Below, piece after piece: positions 26,923-35,063 of a DNA stretch of 64,000 nucleotides. The stretch comes from Eubacteriales bacterium (lineage in GTDB: Bacteria; Bacillota; Clostridia; Lachnospirales; Lachnospiraceae): contig JAUNPS010000013.1 of assembly GCA_030536575.1 (NCBI GenBank), positions 3,072 to 67,071 of the forward strand. Reading direction: 5' to 3'. A model generated the notes under the pieces. It saw only the letters and a program-made list of their open reading frames with translations. It was not told the DNA's origin and did no database searches. The stretch's first letter is position 1; every line of letters starts with the position of its first letter. Both the position numbers and the translations under genes were made by a program.

Positions 26923-27402
26923 TTACATTTTCTTTTCATAATAGCGGAAGGCCACAAGATAGCTGAACATGAAAATACAAACCAAAAACAGAAGGATCTT
27001 CACCATCAGCGGCTCAAACAGCCCGCCGACCAGACCCGTCAGGTAAAGGCCCACAAGAAGCATGGTCGCCGCCGTCCGGTATGCCCGGTTACTGATCTCC
27101 GCAACCCGTTCATCCGCCTCTTCCATCCGGCGTTCCTTCCGTTTCCGCTCATTTTTCAAAAGCGCATTCTGCTGAAACCACAGGATCACTGCGCCCAGCA
27201 TCAGGCCCGTTCCGCCCCCGCAGTAAACACCCAGCATATAATCGGCGATCACCGCTTTCCCGCTCCACTCCGCCCAGGCCGATATCCCCATCGCCGCAAG
27301 GCCCAGCAGGAACAGCCCCACCATGCGCGTCTTCCGCTTTTTCAGCACTTCACAATATTCCTCGTCGCTTTTCGTCACCTGGCTGCAAAAAATTCCTCTC
27401 AT
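26923..27402 (-). CDS. Four-helix membrane protein paired with an XRE regulator
   Basis: 159 residues. Two hydrophobic pairs (about 28-75 and 110-155) are separated by a very basic/acidic cytoplasmic stretch ([20 protein letters not shown]). It belongs to the type commonly annotated DUF2178/DUF6442-like, found behind small Cro/CI regulators in Bacillota. Its start overlaps the regulator stop by 4 bp (ATGA), so translation is coupled. Function unknown; such pairs are often thought to act as membrane sensor plus DNA-binding protein. Confidence 0.8.
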   Translation of the reverse strand: MRGIFCSQVTKSDEEYCEVLKKRKTRMVGLFLLGLAAMGISAWAEWSGKAVIADYMLGVYCGGGTGLMLGAVILWFQQNALLKNERKRKERRMEEADERVAEISNRAYRTAATMLLVGLYLTGLVGGLFEPLMVKILLFLVCIFMFSYLVAFRYYEKKM

Positions 27403-27608
27403 AAATTCTCTTCCTCCTTATCAAACAGAAAAATCTCTTCAATCGTCACCCCAAAAAACTGGGCGATCTTATGCGCCAGAACAAGCGAAGCGTTATATTT
27501 TCCGTTTTCCAGAGAAATGATGGTCTGACGGGTCACATTGACGGCATCCGCCAGTTCCATCTGCGTAATTTTTCCGGCTTTTCGAAATTCCTGTATTCTG
27601 GTCTGCAA
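27399..27608 (-). CDS. Small XRE/Cro-type regulator
   Basis: 69 residues, almost entirely a helix-turn-helix: [20 protein letters not shown] matches helix 2-turn-helix 3 of the YozG/Cro group. The start is uncertain. TTG at 27608 has GGGGTGG six bases upstream, while GTG at 27617 falls inside that ribosome site. Acts with the membrane protein downstream. Probably autoregulated: three ATGTAAA repeats, 23-24 bp apart, overlap its consensus promoter. Confidence 0.85.
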   Translation of the reverse strand: MQTRIQEFRKAGKITQMELADAVNVTRQTIISLENGKYNASLVLAHKIAQFFGVTIEEIFLFDKEEENL

Positions 27609-27644
27609 GCAATCCACCCCTTTTCGGCATTATGTATAGCGCGC

Positions 27645-27698
27645 TTTACATTTTTAAGTATAGTTTCTTTTACATAAAATGTCAAGTGTATTTTACAT
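27645..27698 (-). promoter_or_regulatory. Consensus promoter with three phased ATGTAAA operator repeats
   Basis: TTGACA (27685-27680), 17 bp, TATACT (27662-27657), a near-perfect SigA promoter. TTTACAT (plus strand) recurs at 27645, 27669 and 27692: one downstream of the -10, one in the spacer, one upstream of the -35. Spacing of about two helix turns puts all three on one DNA face. Confidence 0.75.
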
Positions 27699-27708
27699 TT
27701 TTCTGTAA

Positions 27709-29055
27709 TCAAAGAACCTGGTGTTTCGCCCATCTTCCGCTGAAATACCGGGATGCGAACAGGATACTGCGCATCACCCAGTCCGTAAACATTCCGATCC
27801 ATACGGCCATCGGCCCGAAATCGAACCGGCGCACCAGCAGAATGCAAAGCGAAACCCGAAAGAGCCACATCGTTGCACAGGAGGTCAGCATGGAAAAGCG
27901 GACATCGCCGGCGGCCCGCATGCCGTAGGCCGGAACGAACGCCCAGGCCCAGGCAATCGGCTTTACAATCGTAATCGCCAGCACCATCTCAAAGCACATC
28001 TTCGCGCTTTCCGGCTCCATCCCGCCAAGGATCGTAATCGGCTTCGTAAGCGCCAGCACAACCACACAGCTAATCGTAATCGCGATCTGCCCCAGGAACG
28101 TCAGCTTTTTAATATAGTAAGCGGCCTCGTCCTTCCTTCCGGCCCCCATGCATTCCCCGACCACGTTCATCAGGCCGATGCCAATCCCGATTCCGGCAAC
28201 GCCGTTTACGGCTTCCAGGATATTCGTCATGGCCTGGGCGGCAATGGCGGTGGTTCCCATCGTAGAAACCGTTGATTGGATCGCCAGTTTTCCGAACTGG
28301 AACATGCTGTTCTCGATACCGGAAGGGATTCCCAGGCTCAGGATTTTCTTCATGATCGAGAAATCCGGCCGGATTTTCCGGTAATCCCGCACGACGATCG
28401 GCTGTCTGGGCCTGCGCAGGAAGCAGAGCACCACGATCGCGCAGAATGCCCGCGAAAGCAGCGTCGCAAGGGCGGCTCCGGCCACGCCCATCCGAAAGCC
28501 CCAGATCAGGAGCGCATTGCCCCCAATATTCAGGAAATTCGAGATAACGGAAATCGTCATCGGCGTTTTCGTGTTCTCCTGTGCCCGGAAAATGGAGGCC
28601 CCGGCGTTATACAGGGCGATAAATGGGAAGGAAAGTGCGGTAAGCAGGAAATAAATCTGGGCGGCATCCATAACGTCCGCTTCCACTGCCCCGAAAATCC
28701 CATGCAGCATGGGCTTGCGCAAAAGCAGGCAGAGCGCCATCAATGCGGTGGAAATGGCTCCCGTCGCCAGGACTACCTGTCGCGCCGCCTGGTTCGCCCC
28801 TTCGTAATCCTTCCCGCCCACATAGTGGGAACAGATGATGGTTCCGCCTGCGGCCAGGGCCGAAAAGGCCTGGATGACCAGAATGTTAATGGAGTCTACC
28901 AGGGAGACGGCGGAAATCGCGGCCGAGCCCACATTGCTGACCATAATCGTATCGACGGTTCCCATCAGGGAGTTTAAAAGCTGCTCGACGATCAGCGGAA
29001 CCAGGAGTTTTTTTAAGTCCTGATTGCTGAACATATGCTGTTGCTGTTGTTTCAT
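27709..29055 (-). CDS. MATE-family multidrug exporter 1
   Basis: 448 residues, about twelve membrane segments in two homologous halves typical of MATE/NorM proteins. LIVEQLLNSLMGTVDTIMVS at the N-terminus is the family signature of the first helix, and the equivalent position in half two is the stretch around ENSMFQFG. It exports cationic drugs or metabolites against Na+ or H+. Start behind TGAGGT. It follows a second MATE gene after 48 bp with no terminator seen between, so both probably share the leader-peptide attenuator upstream of the first. Confidence 0.93.
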   Translation of the reverse strand: MKQQQQHMFSNQDLKKLLVPLIVEQLLNSLMGTVDTIMVSNVGSAAISAVSLVDSINILVIQAFSALAAGGTIICSHYVGGKDYEGANQAARQVVLATGAISTALMALCLLLRKPMLHGIFGAVEADVMDAAQIYFLLTALSFPFIALYNAGASIFRAQENTKTPMTISVISNFLNIGGNALLIWGFRMGVAGAALATLLSRAFCAIVVLCFLRRPRQPIVVRDYRKIRPDFSIMKKILSLGIPSGIENSMFQFGKLAIQSTVSTMGTTAIAAQAMTNILEAVNGVAGIGIGIGLMNVVGECMGAGRKDEAAYYIKKLTFLGQIAITISCVVVLALTKPITILGGMEPESAKMCFEMVLAITIVKPIAWAWAFVPAYGMRAAGDVRFSMLTSCATMWLFRVSLCILLVRRFDFGPMAVWIGMFTDWVMRSILFASRYFSGRWAKHQVL

Positions 29056-29103
29056 ATCCGTACCTCAATCCAGCGCCCGTTTCCGGGCTTTTTTCACCGG
29101 ACA

Positions 29104-30450
29104 TTATAGCGCGTTCTTCTGAGAAATACAAGGTTTTCCGTGGACGGACGCCGTCGCTTTCCGCACAAACCGCCAGGAGGCCAGAAGGGTTCCCGCCTCG
29201 GTGACGCCAAAGGAAAGCCAGATCCCGGTCATGCCAAAGATGCGTGAAAGCAGCACCGCGAAAAAGAGGATGCCGACGCAGCCGCGCAGGATTGCGATAA
29301 AAAAGGATTCTTTTGCCCGATCCATTGCGCCCAATCCGGCCGCCGCCGTAACATTCACGCCTGCTGCCAGGAATCCCGGAAAATAAATCCGAAGACCTTC
29401 GGACGCAATCCGGGCGAGCTCCGGATTTTTTTCGCTGTTAAAGGCCGCGACCAGAGGCGTGTTCAGCAAATAGGCCGCCAAAGCCAGAAGCGCTCCTAAA
29501 ACCACGGAGAGCACCGTGCTGTAGAGGAAGATTTTCCGGATTTCCTGCTCCTCGCCCCGTCCGTAAAAGCGGCTGATCAATGGCTGGCAGCCCTGGGAAA
29601 CGCCGGTAAACACGGCCAGCGCCACAAGCGCCAGATTTGCAACGATCCCGTAAGCGGCCACACCCACATTGCCCGCAATTCCCAGGATCAGCAGATTGAA
29701 CACCGCGAGGACCAGCCCGGAGGACAGCTCGTTTACAAAGGCGGAAACGCCAAGGCTTAAAATCCCAGGAAGCCGCTTCGGCTCGATGCCTGTCACGCGG
29801 AAATGGAAGCGGTTCTTTTTCCGGAGGATGTGAACGGACTGCACCAGCATGCCGATAACCGGGGAAACTGCCGTTGCCAGGGCTGCTCCGGCCATTCCCA
29901 GATTCAGCGGATACAGGAACAGATAATCCATCAGTACGTTGGAAAAGCTTCCGATCAGCATTCCCAGCATGGCCAGACTGGGATCACCGTCGTTTCGCAC
30001 GAAGGCGGTCAGGATGTTATTCAAAATGAAAAAGGGCGCGAAGCACATCAGGATTTTCAGATATGTTTCCGCCATTGGAAGGATATTTCCCGACGCGCCC
30101 AGGGCTGATGCCAGAAATTTGGAAGCGAAAAGCCCCAGAAAAAGGAAGAAACTTCCCACACCGATGCCAAAGGCGGCTGATGTGCTGAACACCCGGTCGG
30201 ATTGCCCGCCGTCGCCGTGGGCTTGGCAGATCGCAAAGCGGGTGGCGCCTCCGATCCCGACCATCAGTCCCATGCCGCTTATCAGGCTGTACAGGGGAAG
30301 TACCAGATTCAGGGCGGCCAGGCCGTCGGCCCCCAGACGGTTGGCAATAAAGTAAGTGTCTGCCAGGATATAGCAGGACAGGCCGATCATGCCGGCCACA
30401 TTCAGGGAGACGTATCCGGTGAACTCCTTTAAAAGATGTTTTTGTTTCAT
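29104..30450 (-). CDS. MATE-family multidrug exporter 2
   Basis: 448 residues, twelve predicted membrane segments. It has a typical MATE core with LADTYFIANRLGADGLAALN (about 30-49) and PVIGMLVQ in half one, and GVSQGCQPLISRFYG in half two. GGAGG precedes the ATG. It is the first structural gene of the unit and directly follows a leader with a short ORF and terminator. Two dissimilar MATE proteins in tandem may work separately or together. No substrate can be given. Confidence 0.93.
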   Translation of the reverse strand: MKQKHLLKEFTGYVSLNVAGMIGLSCYILADTYFIANRLGADGLAALNLVLPLYSLISGMGLMVGIGGATRFAICQAHGDGGQSDRVFSTSAAFGIGVGSFFLFLGLFASKFLASALGASGNILPMAETYLKILMCFAPFFILNNILTAFVRNDGDPSLAMLGMLIGSFSNVLMDYLFLYPLNLGMAGAALATAVSPVIGMLVQSVHILRKKNRFHFRVTGIEPKRLPGILSLGVSAFVNELSSGLVLAVFNLLILGIAGNVGVAAYGIVANLALVALAVFTGVSQGCQPLISRFYGRGEEQEIRKIFLYSTVLSVVLGALLALAAYLLNTPLVAAFNSEKNPELARIASEGLRIYFPGFLAAGVNVTAAAGLGAMDRAKESFFIAILRGCVGILFFAVLLSRIFGMTGIWLSFGVTEAGTLLASWRFVRKATASVHGKPCISQKNAL

Positions 30451-30502
30451 AGACTACCTCCGATTTTCCGTAAATCTTATCGTGTAGTATTTCCTTTGCG
30501 GA

Positions 30503-30557
30503 CAAAAAAATGCCCGGACATATTTCTTCAAAGACCTAATGAAATATGTTCAGGCAT
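30503..30557 (-). terminator. Attenuator terminator in the MATE leader
   Basis: 17-base arms (30541-30557 and 30510-30526) pair at 16 of 17 positions with one G-U; seven U residues follow. The upstream arm consists of codons 1 to 6 of the nine-codon leader ORF, so a ribosome there would block folding. Confidence 0.85.
30528..30557 (-). CDS. Nine-residue leader peptide of the MATE operon
   Basis: Met-Pro-Glu-His-Ile-Ser-Leu-Gly-Leu, then TGA. AAGAAGG lies three bases before the ATG, a tight but possible spacing. RNA from the promoter at 30602-30630 would have about 38 bases before this ORF. The stop codon is in the terminator loop. Stalling of a drug-inhibited ribosome within the ORF should free downstream transcription, as known for leader-controlled resistance genes such as ermC, bmrCD and msrD. 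No functional data; the reading is from architecture. Confidence 0.6.
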   Translation of the reverse strand: MPEHISLGL

Positions 30558-30601
30558 TTTCCTTCTTTACCCGGTGGCAAAGAGAGCACTCACAGTTATT
30601 T

Positions 30602-30630
30602 ACTTTACCACGCCGCCTGTCTTCTGTCAA
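30602..30630 (-). promoter_or_regulatory. Promoter of the MATE leader
   Basis: TTGACA (30630-30625), 17 bp, TAAAGT (30607-30602). RNA start near 30595. Confidence 0.8.
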
Positions 30631-30706
30631 GTCCCCGGTTTCTGCACTTCACGGCCGCGCTAAAGCCGATTAGTTCGGGGACTGCTCTTTCCGTCCCTGC
30701 CGGAAC

Positions 30707-31114
30707 TCAATCCATCCGCTGGCTGCACCCGGGTTTCGCTTCAGCCCAAAAAGGCTTTTCACCGTTGTCCGAGTGAAAGCACGCACGGAACCGCTCCGCG
30801 TCTTCCAGCGTATGCTTCCATCCATACTTTTTCAGATCTACCCGCTGCCCGTCAGTCACCTCGACCCCTTCTTTTTCCAGCAGCATTGCCTGTAATCCGC
30901 TCACCGCAAAAGCGCCCGCTCCGCTTAGATACCCCTGGCCGTTCACAACGCGGTGGGCCGGAATGTCATCCCTTGTCAGCCGATGCCCCAGCGCATATCC
31001 TACCTGCCTTGCATTGGCAGGCTTCCCGCAGAGCAGCGCAATCTGCCCGTAAGTCGCTACTCTGCCAAACGGAATCTCCTTACAGACCATTTCCACCCGT
31101 TTATAAAAATCCAT
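30707..31114 (-). CDS. Alkyltransferase-like (ATL) protein, MGMT family without catalytic Cys
   Basis: 135 residues. Start ATG 31114, ten bases after AAGGAG and just past the stop of the GTPase fusion. The DNA-binding part of O6-alkylguanine transferases is clear: IPFGRVATYGQIA, NARQVGYAL (Arg finger) and the active-site motif. That motif normally reads PCHRV; here it is PAHRV (residues 52-56), so the acceptor Cys is Ala. ATL proteins bind O6-alkylguanine, flip it out and recruit nucleotide excision repair instead of repairing directly. Its place in an operon with a ribosome GTPase-nuclease fusion is unexpected. Confidence 0.85.
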   Translation of the reverse strand: MDFYKRVEMVCKEIPFGRVATYGQIALLCGKPANARQVGYALGHRLTRDDIPAHRVVNGQGYLSGAGAFAVSGLQAMLLEKEGVEVTDGQRVDLKKYGWKHTLEDAERFRACFHSDNGEKPFWAEAKPGCSQRMD

Positions 31115-31118
31115 TTCG

Positions 31119-33812
31119 TCAAAGCTCCTTCTTTCCCAGGCGGACATCTTCCATATAATCGGCCATTTCTTCGTTCAGGTAGTTAAACAGATAATTTTTA
31201 CTGCTCTGCCTCCGGTTCAGGTACTCGCTGCGGATTTCCCGCCCTGCGATCTCCAGTTCCTCTCTCAGGCCTCTGGCCGAAAGACGCCGGCAGCCCTGTC
31301 CCAGAATAATCACCTGCTCCAGGCCGTCGGAAGTCGCGACCGTCACCGAAGCACGTCGGCCAATGGCGTGGGCGGTCTTTTCGATATACTGGTCAGCCGT
31401 CTCGGCCTCTTTCGTGTAGACAATATAAATATTATGGTATTTCAGGATCTCTTCCGTGTGTCCCTGGACTTTATAAGCGTCAAAGACCAGGATAAGGGTA
31501 CATTTCTTATATCCCTGGTAGTTGCAGAGCAGATCCATCAGCTTCGTCCGCGCGCCGTCAATGTTCGTCGCGGCCAGCTCTTTTAAGTCGTCCCAGGCGA
31601 AAATGATGTTATAGCCGTCTACCAGAAGGTATTCTTCCTGGGATTCCGGCTTTTTCCGAGGTTTGTAGGAGGGCTCGGAAGGCTTTTTTCCGCCCATGCG
31701 CCCGTTCTGCGCGCCGCGGTCGCGTTTGATCGGCCCGTAGGTACGGACAAAAATTTCTTCCAGTTCTTTTTCGTCATGCCAGACAGGTTCCGGAGGCTTT
31801 GGAGCAGGCACGGCGGCCGTCTCCGTCTCTTCCTCCAGCATCAAATCCGTATGCAGGTGCATATATTGCTCCACCTGATCCCATGGGACCAGAAATCCGG
31901 CCCCATGCGCACAAAAAACGGAACCGGTGGGGTTCGCCGTGTCCCGCTCGGAATCGTAACCGATGGCTTCGATCACCTCTTCCGCATTCCGGCAGGGCTC
32001 ATAGCCTTTCAGCGTATAGGAAAGCCTCCCGCGCCCTCTGGTGTAAGAAATCACCTGGCTCTGGTAATCCCGCATCGCCGCCACGGGAGCCGAACCAATC
32101 AGCACGGAATTCTCTCCCTCCAGAACCGGAGGTTCAAAGCTGCCCTGCATTTTCTGGATATCCGTCAGGGCGCGTCCCACATTTTCCGAAGGGATTTCCA
32201 GCCGGAAGTCATAATATGGCTCCAGCAGGACGCTTTTCGCCTTTTTTAAGCCCTGGCGCAGGGCGCGGTAGGTCGCCTGGCGGAAATCGCCGCCTTCCGT
32301 GTGCTTTAAATGTGCCCGTCCGGTAAGGAGCGTAATCTGCACATCCGTGATCCCGGAGCCGGTCAGCACGCCGATGTGTTCCCGTTCTTCCAGATGGGTG
32401 AGGATCAGGCGCTGCCAGTTCCGATCCAATACGTCCTCGCTGCAGGCGGTGAAAAACTGAAGGCCGCTGCCCGGCTCCCCCGGTTCCAGAAGCAAATGGA
32501 CTTCCGCGTAGTGCCGCAGGGGTTCGAAATGGCCCACACCTTCCACGGTATTCGCGATGGTTTCTTTATAAACAATGTTTCCGGTTCCGAATTCGACGGC
32601 CACCCCAAAACGCTCTTTTATCAGGCTTTTTAAAATCTCGGTCTGGACTTCGCCCATGAGCTGTGCATGGATTTCGCCCAGATGTTCATTCCACACAATA
32701 TGTAACTGCGGCTCCTCTTCCTCCAGGAGGCGCAGCTTCTGCAGCATGCCGTGCACGTCGCACTCCGGCGGGAGCTTAATCTGGTAGGTCAGAACCGGCT
32801 CCAAAACCGGAAGTTCCGAGGCTTTTTCGCAGCCGAAGCCTTCACCGGGGCGGGTTTTCGTCAGGCCGGTGACGGCGCAGATGCTCCCAGCCGGGGCTTC
32901 GCTGACCGCTTCGAAACGCGCGCCGGAATAAAAGCGGATCTGATTAATCTTTTCTTCCCAGTACTCATCCCCGTCCGGCGCGTCTGGCGGGCGGTTCGTC
33001 AGGGTATCTTTTACCTTCAGGGTTCCTCCGGTGACTTTCAGATAAGTGAGCCGGGTTCCCTGGTCGTCTCTGGCGATTTTGTAGACTTTTGCGCCGAAGG
33101 CGTTTCCGTAGTGCGGGGCCGCGGTATAGCGCCGGATTCCTTCCAGAAATTCCGGTACGCCGTCTAGTTTCAGGGCGGAACCGAAGTAGCATGGGAAGAC
33201 CTTTCGCTCTGCAATCAGGCGCACGATCTCTTTTTCTGCTATCTCTCCGCTCTCTAAATATTGTTCCAGAAGCGTCTCCTCGCATACGGCCAGATTCTCC
33301 AGCCAGCTTCCCCGATCCTGTTCCGGGTCGAAGTCGATGCAGCTTTCGTCCAGGCGCTTTTTCAGCTCTTCCAGCAAGACCTGCCGGTCTGTCCCATTCT
33401 GATCCATTTTATTAATAAACAGAAAAACCGGAATCTCATATCTGGCCAGGAGACGCCACAGGGTGCGGGTGTGCCCCTGGACGCCGTCGGCTCCGCTGAT
33501 CACCAGGACTGCGTAGTCCAACACCTGGAGGGTGCGCTCCATTTCTGCAGAAAAGTCCACATGGCCTGGGGTGTCCAGGAGGGTCACGGAAAGGTCGCCC
33601 AGGGCCATCCGGGCCTGTTTGGAAAAGATGGTGATGCCGCGCTCGCGTTCCAGGTCGTGGGTGTCCAGGAAGGCGTCTTTATTATCGACGCGGCCGAGCT
33701 TTCGGATGCTGCCGCTTTTATAGAGCATGCTTTCTGACAAGGTGGTTTTTCCGGCGTCTACATGTGCGAGAATACCAAGACAGATGTGCTTTTCCAATCC
33801 TGAACCCATCAT
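31119..33812 (-). CDS. TetM-like translational GTPase fused to a Rae1/YacP-type NYN nuclease
   Basis: 897 residues. 1-655: EF-G/TetM-type GTPase with AHVDAGKTT (G1, 16-24), RGITI (G2), DTPGH (G3, 80-84) and NKMD (G4, 134-137), then the EF-G-like domains. The TetM drug-dislodging loop before ADFR (normally YSPVSTP) reads HLKHTEGG (501-508), so tetracycline protection is doubtful. A basic Pro/Lys linker (660-726) leads to a C-terminal NYN/YacP domain (727-865) with LLVDGYNII, LVFDAY, ETADQYIEK and VATSDG, the acidic residues of the B. subtilis A-site nuclease Rae1. An HTH gene overlaps the start; ATL follows after 4 bp. Confidence 0.9.
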   Translation of the reverse strand: MMGSGLEKHICLGILAHVDAGKTTLSESMLYKSGSIRKLGRVDNKDAFLDTHDLERERGITIFSKQARMALGDLSVTLLDTPGHVDFSAEMERTLQVLDYAVLVISGADGVQGHTRTLWRLLARYEIPVFLFINKMDQNGTDRQVLLEELKKRLDESCIDFDPEQDRGSWLENLAVCEETLLEQYLESGEIAEKEIVRLIAERKVFPCYFGSALKLDGVPEFLEGIRRYTAAPHYGNAFGAKVYKIARDDQGTRLTYLKVTGGTLKVKDTLTNRPPDAPDGDEYWEEKINQIRFYSGARFEAVSEAPAGSICAVTGLTKTRPGEGFGCEKASELPVLEPVLTYQIKLPPECDVHGMLQKLRLLEEEEPQLHIVWNEHLGEIHAQLMGEVQTEILKSLIKERFGVAVEFGTGNIVYKETIANTVEGVGHFEPLRHYAEVHLLLEPGEPGSGLQFFTACSEDVLDRNWQRLILTHLEEREHIGVLTGSGITDVQITLLTGRAHLKHTEGGDFRQATYRALRQGLKKAKSVLLEPYYDFRLEIPSENVGRALTDIQKMQGSFEPPVLEGENSVLIGSAPVAAMRDYQSQVISYTRGRGRLSYTLKGYEPCRNAEEVIEAIGYDSERDTANPTGSVFCAHGAGFLVPWDQVEQYMHLHTDLMLEEETETAAVPAPKPPEPVWHDEKELEEIFVRTYGPIKRDRGAQNGRMGGKKPSEPSYKPRKKPESQEEYLLVDGYNIIFAWDDLKELAATNIDGARTKLMDLLCNYQGYKKCTLILVFDAYKVQGHTEEILKYHNIYIVYTKEAETADQYIEKTAHAIGRRASVTVATSDGLEQVIILGQGCRRLSARGLREELEIAGREIRSEYLNRRQSSKNYLFNYLNEEMADYMEDVRLGKKEL

Positions 33813-34024
33813 AATACCTCTTCCGGATGAATCTTCTGCAGCATCCCAGGCCGCTCCATCTCTACCTTATATGCCATCAGTTTCAATAAATACTCCGGCA
33901 TCCTCCGGTTCCCCAACTCCCAATCCTGCAAAGTCCGGTAGGGAATCCCAAAATATTCCGCAAACTGCCGCTTATTCATCCCGGTGCTTCTGCGCAGCAT
34001 CATCAACTGTTCTCTTGAGTCCAT
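33809..34024 (-). CDS. Small HTH protein heading the GTPase-nuclease operon
   Basis: 71 residues. A single XRE-like helix-turn-helix: MNKRQFAEYFGIPYRTLQDW, then NRRMPEYLLKLM, a form common in antitoxin-like or autoregulatory proteins. Start ATG 34024 behind AAGGAAGG; the longer frame lacks a site. Its stop TGA overlaps the ATG of the GTPase fusion, implying coupled translation. It may regulate the operon; no cognate toxin-like gene is visible other than the nuclease fusion. Confidence 0.8.
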   Translation of the reverse strand: MDSREQLMMLRRSTGMNKRQFAEYFGIPYRTLQDWELGNRRMPEYLLKLMAYKVEMERPGMLQKIHPEEVL

Positions 34025-34062
34025 AATCCTTCCTTCTTCCTCATACGCATTGTGTACATCAT

Positions 34063-34091
34063 ATCTTACCACAGATCATCCACAAAATCAA
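34063..34091 (-). promoter_or_regulatory. Promoter of the HTH-GTPase-ATL operon
   Basis: TTGATT (34091-34086), 17 bp, TAAGAT (34068-34063). RNA starts near 34056, about 30 bases before the HTH gene. Confidence 0.65.
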
Positions 34092-34209
34092 TGCTCATTT
34101 TCAGCCTTGTTTTCTGTGCAGAGACGCGCATCTGGTACATGGCATTGTGTACTTTTCCAATCAGTTCCTTATTATTCCTATCGCCCATACCCCCGTGGAA
34201 ATAGGTTGG

Positions 34210-34784
34210 TTACCGATAGAGATCCTCCAGCGTCAGCAAGGTAACCTCCCCCTGCTTTTCTGCCTCCAACAGTTCGGGTGTAAAACCGCCTTTAGAAAAA
34301 ATGTAATAATGGAAGGTTCCATTCCTGCGGAATACCGCCGCATATCTACGAAGCAGCTCCAATTCCTCGATTCCAATCTTCTCATTCCGATATTTGCAGG
34401 AGCCGATCAGATACTCATTGCCATCCACTGGCGTACCCACGCCAAATATGGGTACTCATCAATGACAAACACCAGCCGTTTCTCCGCCGCCATCGCAGTA
34501 ATGGCATCCAGTGCATCCGCATAACTCTGATAGGTAGGAGCGCTGGCGCTGTCCGGGTTCTGACAGGTATAAATCGCCTTAGAGAGCGCCTCCAAATTTT
34601 CCTGGGAGGAGGCGTTTAATGCAGAGAAATAGACGGTAGGTTTCCCTTTGCAAAATTCATTGATTAAGGCCGTTTTGCCCACACGCCGCCTGCCATATAT
34701 GACAACGCACTCAAACCGCCCTTTCTCATAACGGTGATTCATCGTGCGTAATTCTTCTTCCCTGGAAAACGGATTTTTCTGCAC
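34210..34784 (-). pseudogene. AAA-type ATPase (DUF234 family) with internal deletion
   Basis: The N-terminal 120 codons show GRRRVGKTALI (Walker A) and LVFVIDEYPYLAW (Walker B). A short out-of-frame piece follows and then, in another frame (34440-34210), the C-terminal DUF234 nuclease-like end with EYLIGSCKYRNEKIG. Intact homologues are about 450-480 residues; here only about 195 codons remain and the middle is gone. The 5' end abuts a transposase remnant on the other strand. Not expected to be functional. Confidence 0.8.
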
Positions 34785-35059
34785 GTCCGGTAAATGTACG
34801 GAGGGAAAACCGGATAAAAGCCCATTTTTTAACCTGTTTTCTGGTACTGCTGGTATTCCGGCTGTTGAAAAGAGAGCTTGGAGAGCAGTTCACTTACGAA
34901 AAGCTATTGGCAAAACTGAAAGAAATGAATTTTGGTGATATAGCAGAGAAGGGATATGATCCATTATACGAGAGGGATGCTCCTACAGATAGCATCCCTC
35001 GGGTTGAGGAGGCGCTCGTCGAGGTGTCATGCGCGATTAAAATCGGAACTTTTTTGTGA
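34769..35059 (+). mobile_element. IS1634-type (IS4-like) transposase, C-terminal remnant
   Basis: The plus frame reads ARPVNVRRENRIKAHFLTCF, then LLVFRLLKRELGEQFT and KLLAKLKEMNFGDIAEKGY, matching the C-terminal end of IS1634/IS1182-like transposases (RPVYV..IKAHFLTCFLAL). The rest of the enzyme and the terminal repeats are missing. The remnant begins at the 5' end of the broken ATPase gene, suggesting insertion followed by deletion. Confidence 0.7.
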
Positions 35060-35063
35060 TCAC

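Noticed and set aside
31119-33812. Tetracycline-resistance ribosomal protection gene
   Set aside because: The TetM drug-displacing loop (YSPVSTP) is replaced by HLKHTEGG and a nuclease domain is fused, so a simple resistance call is not supported.
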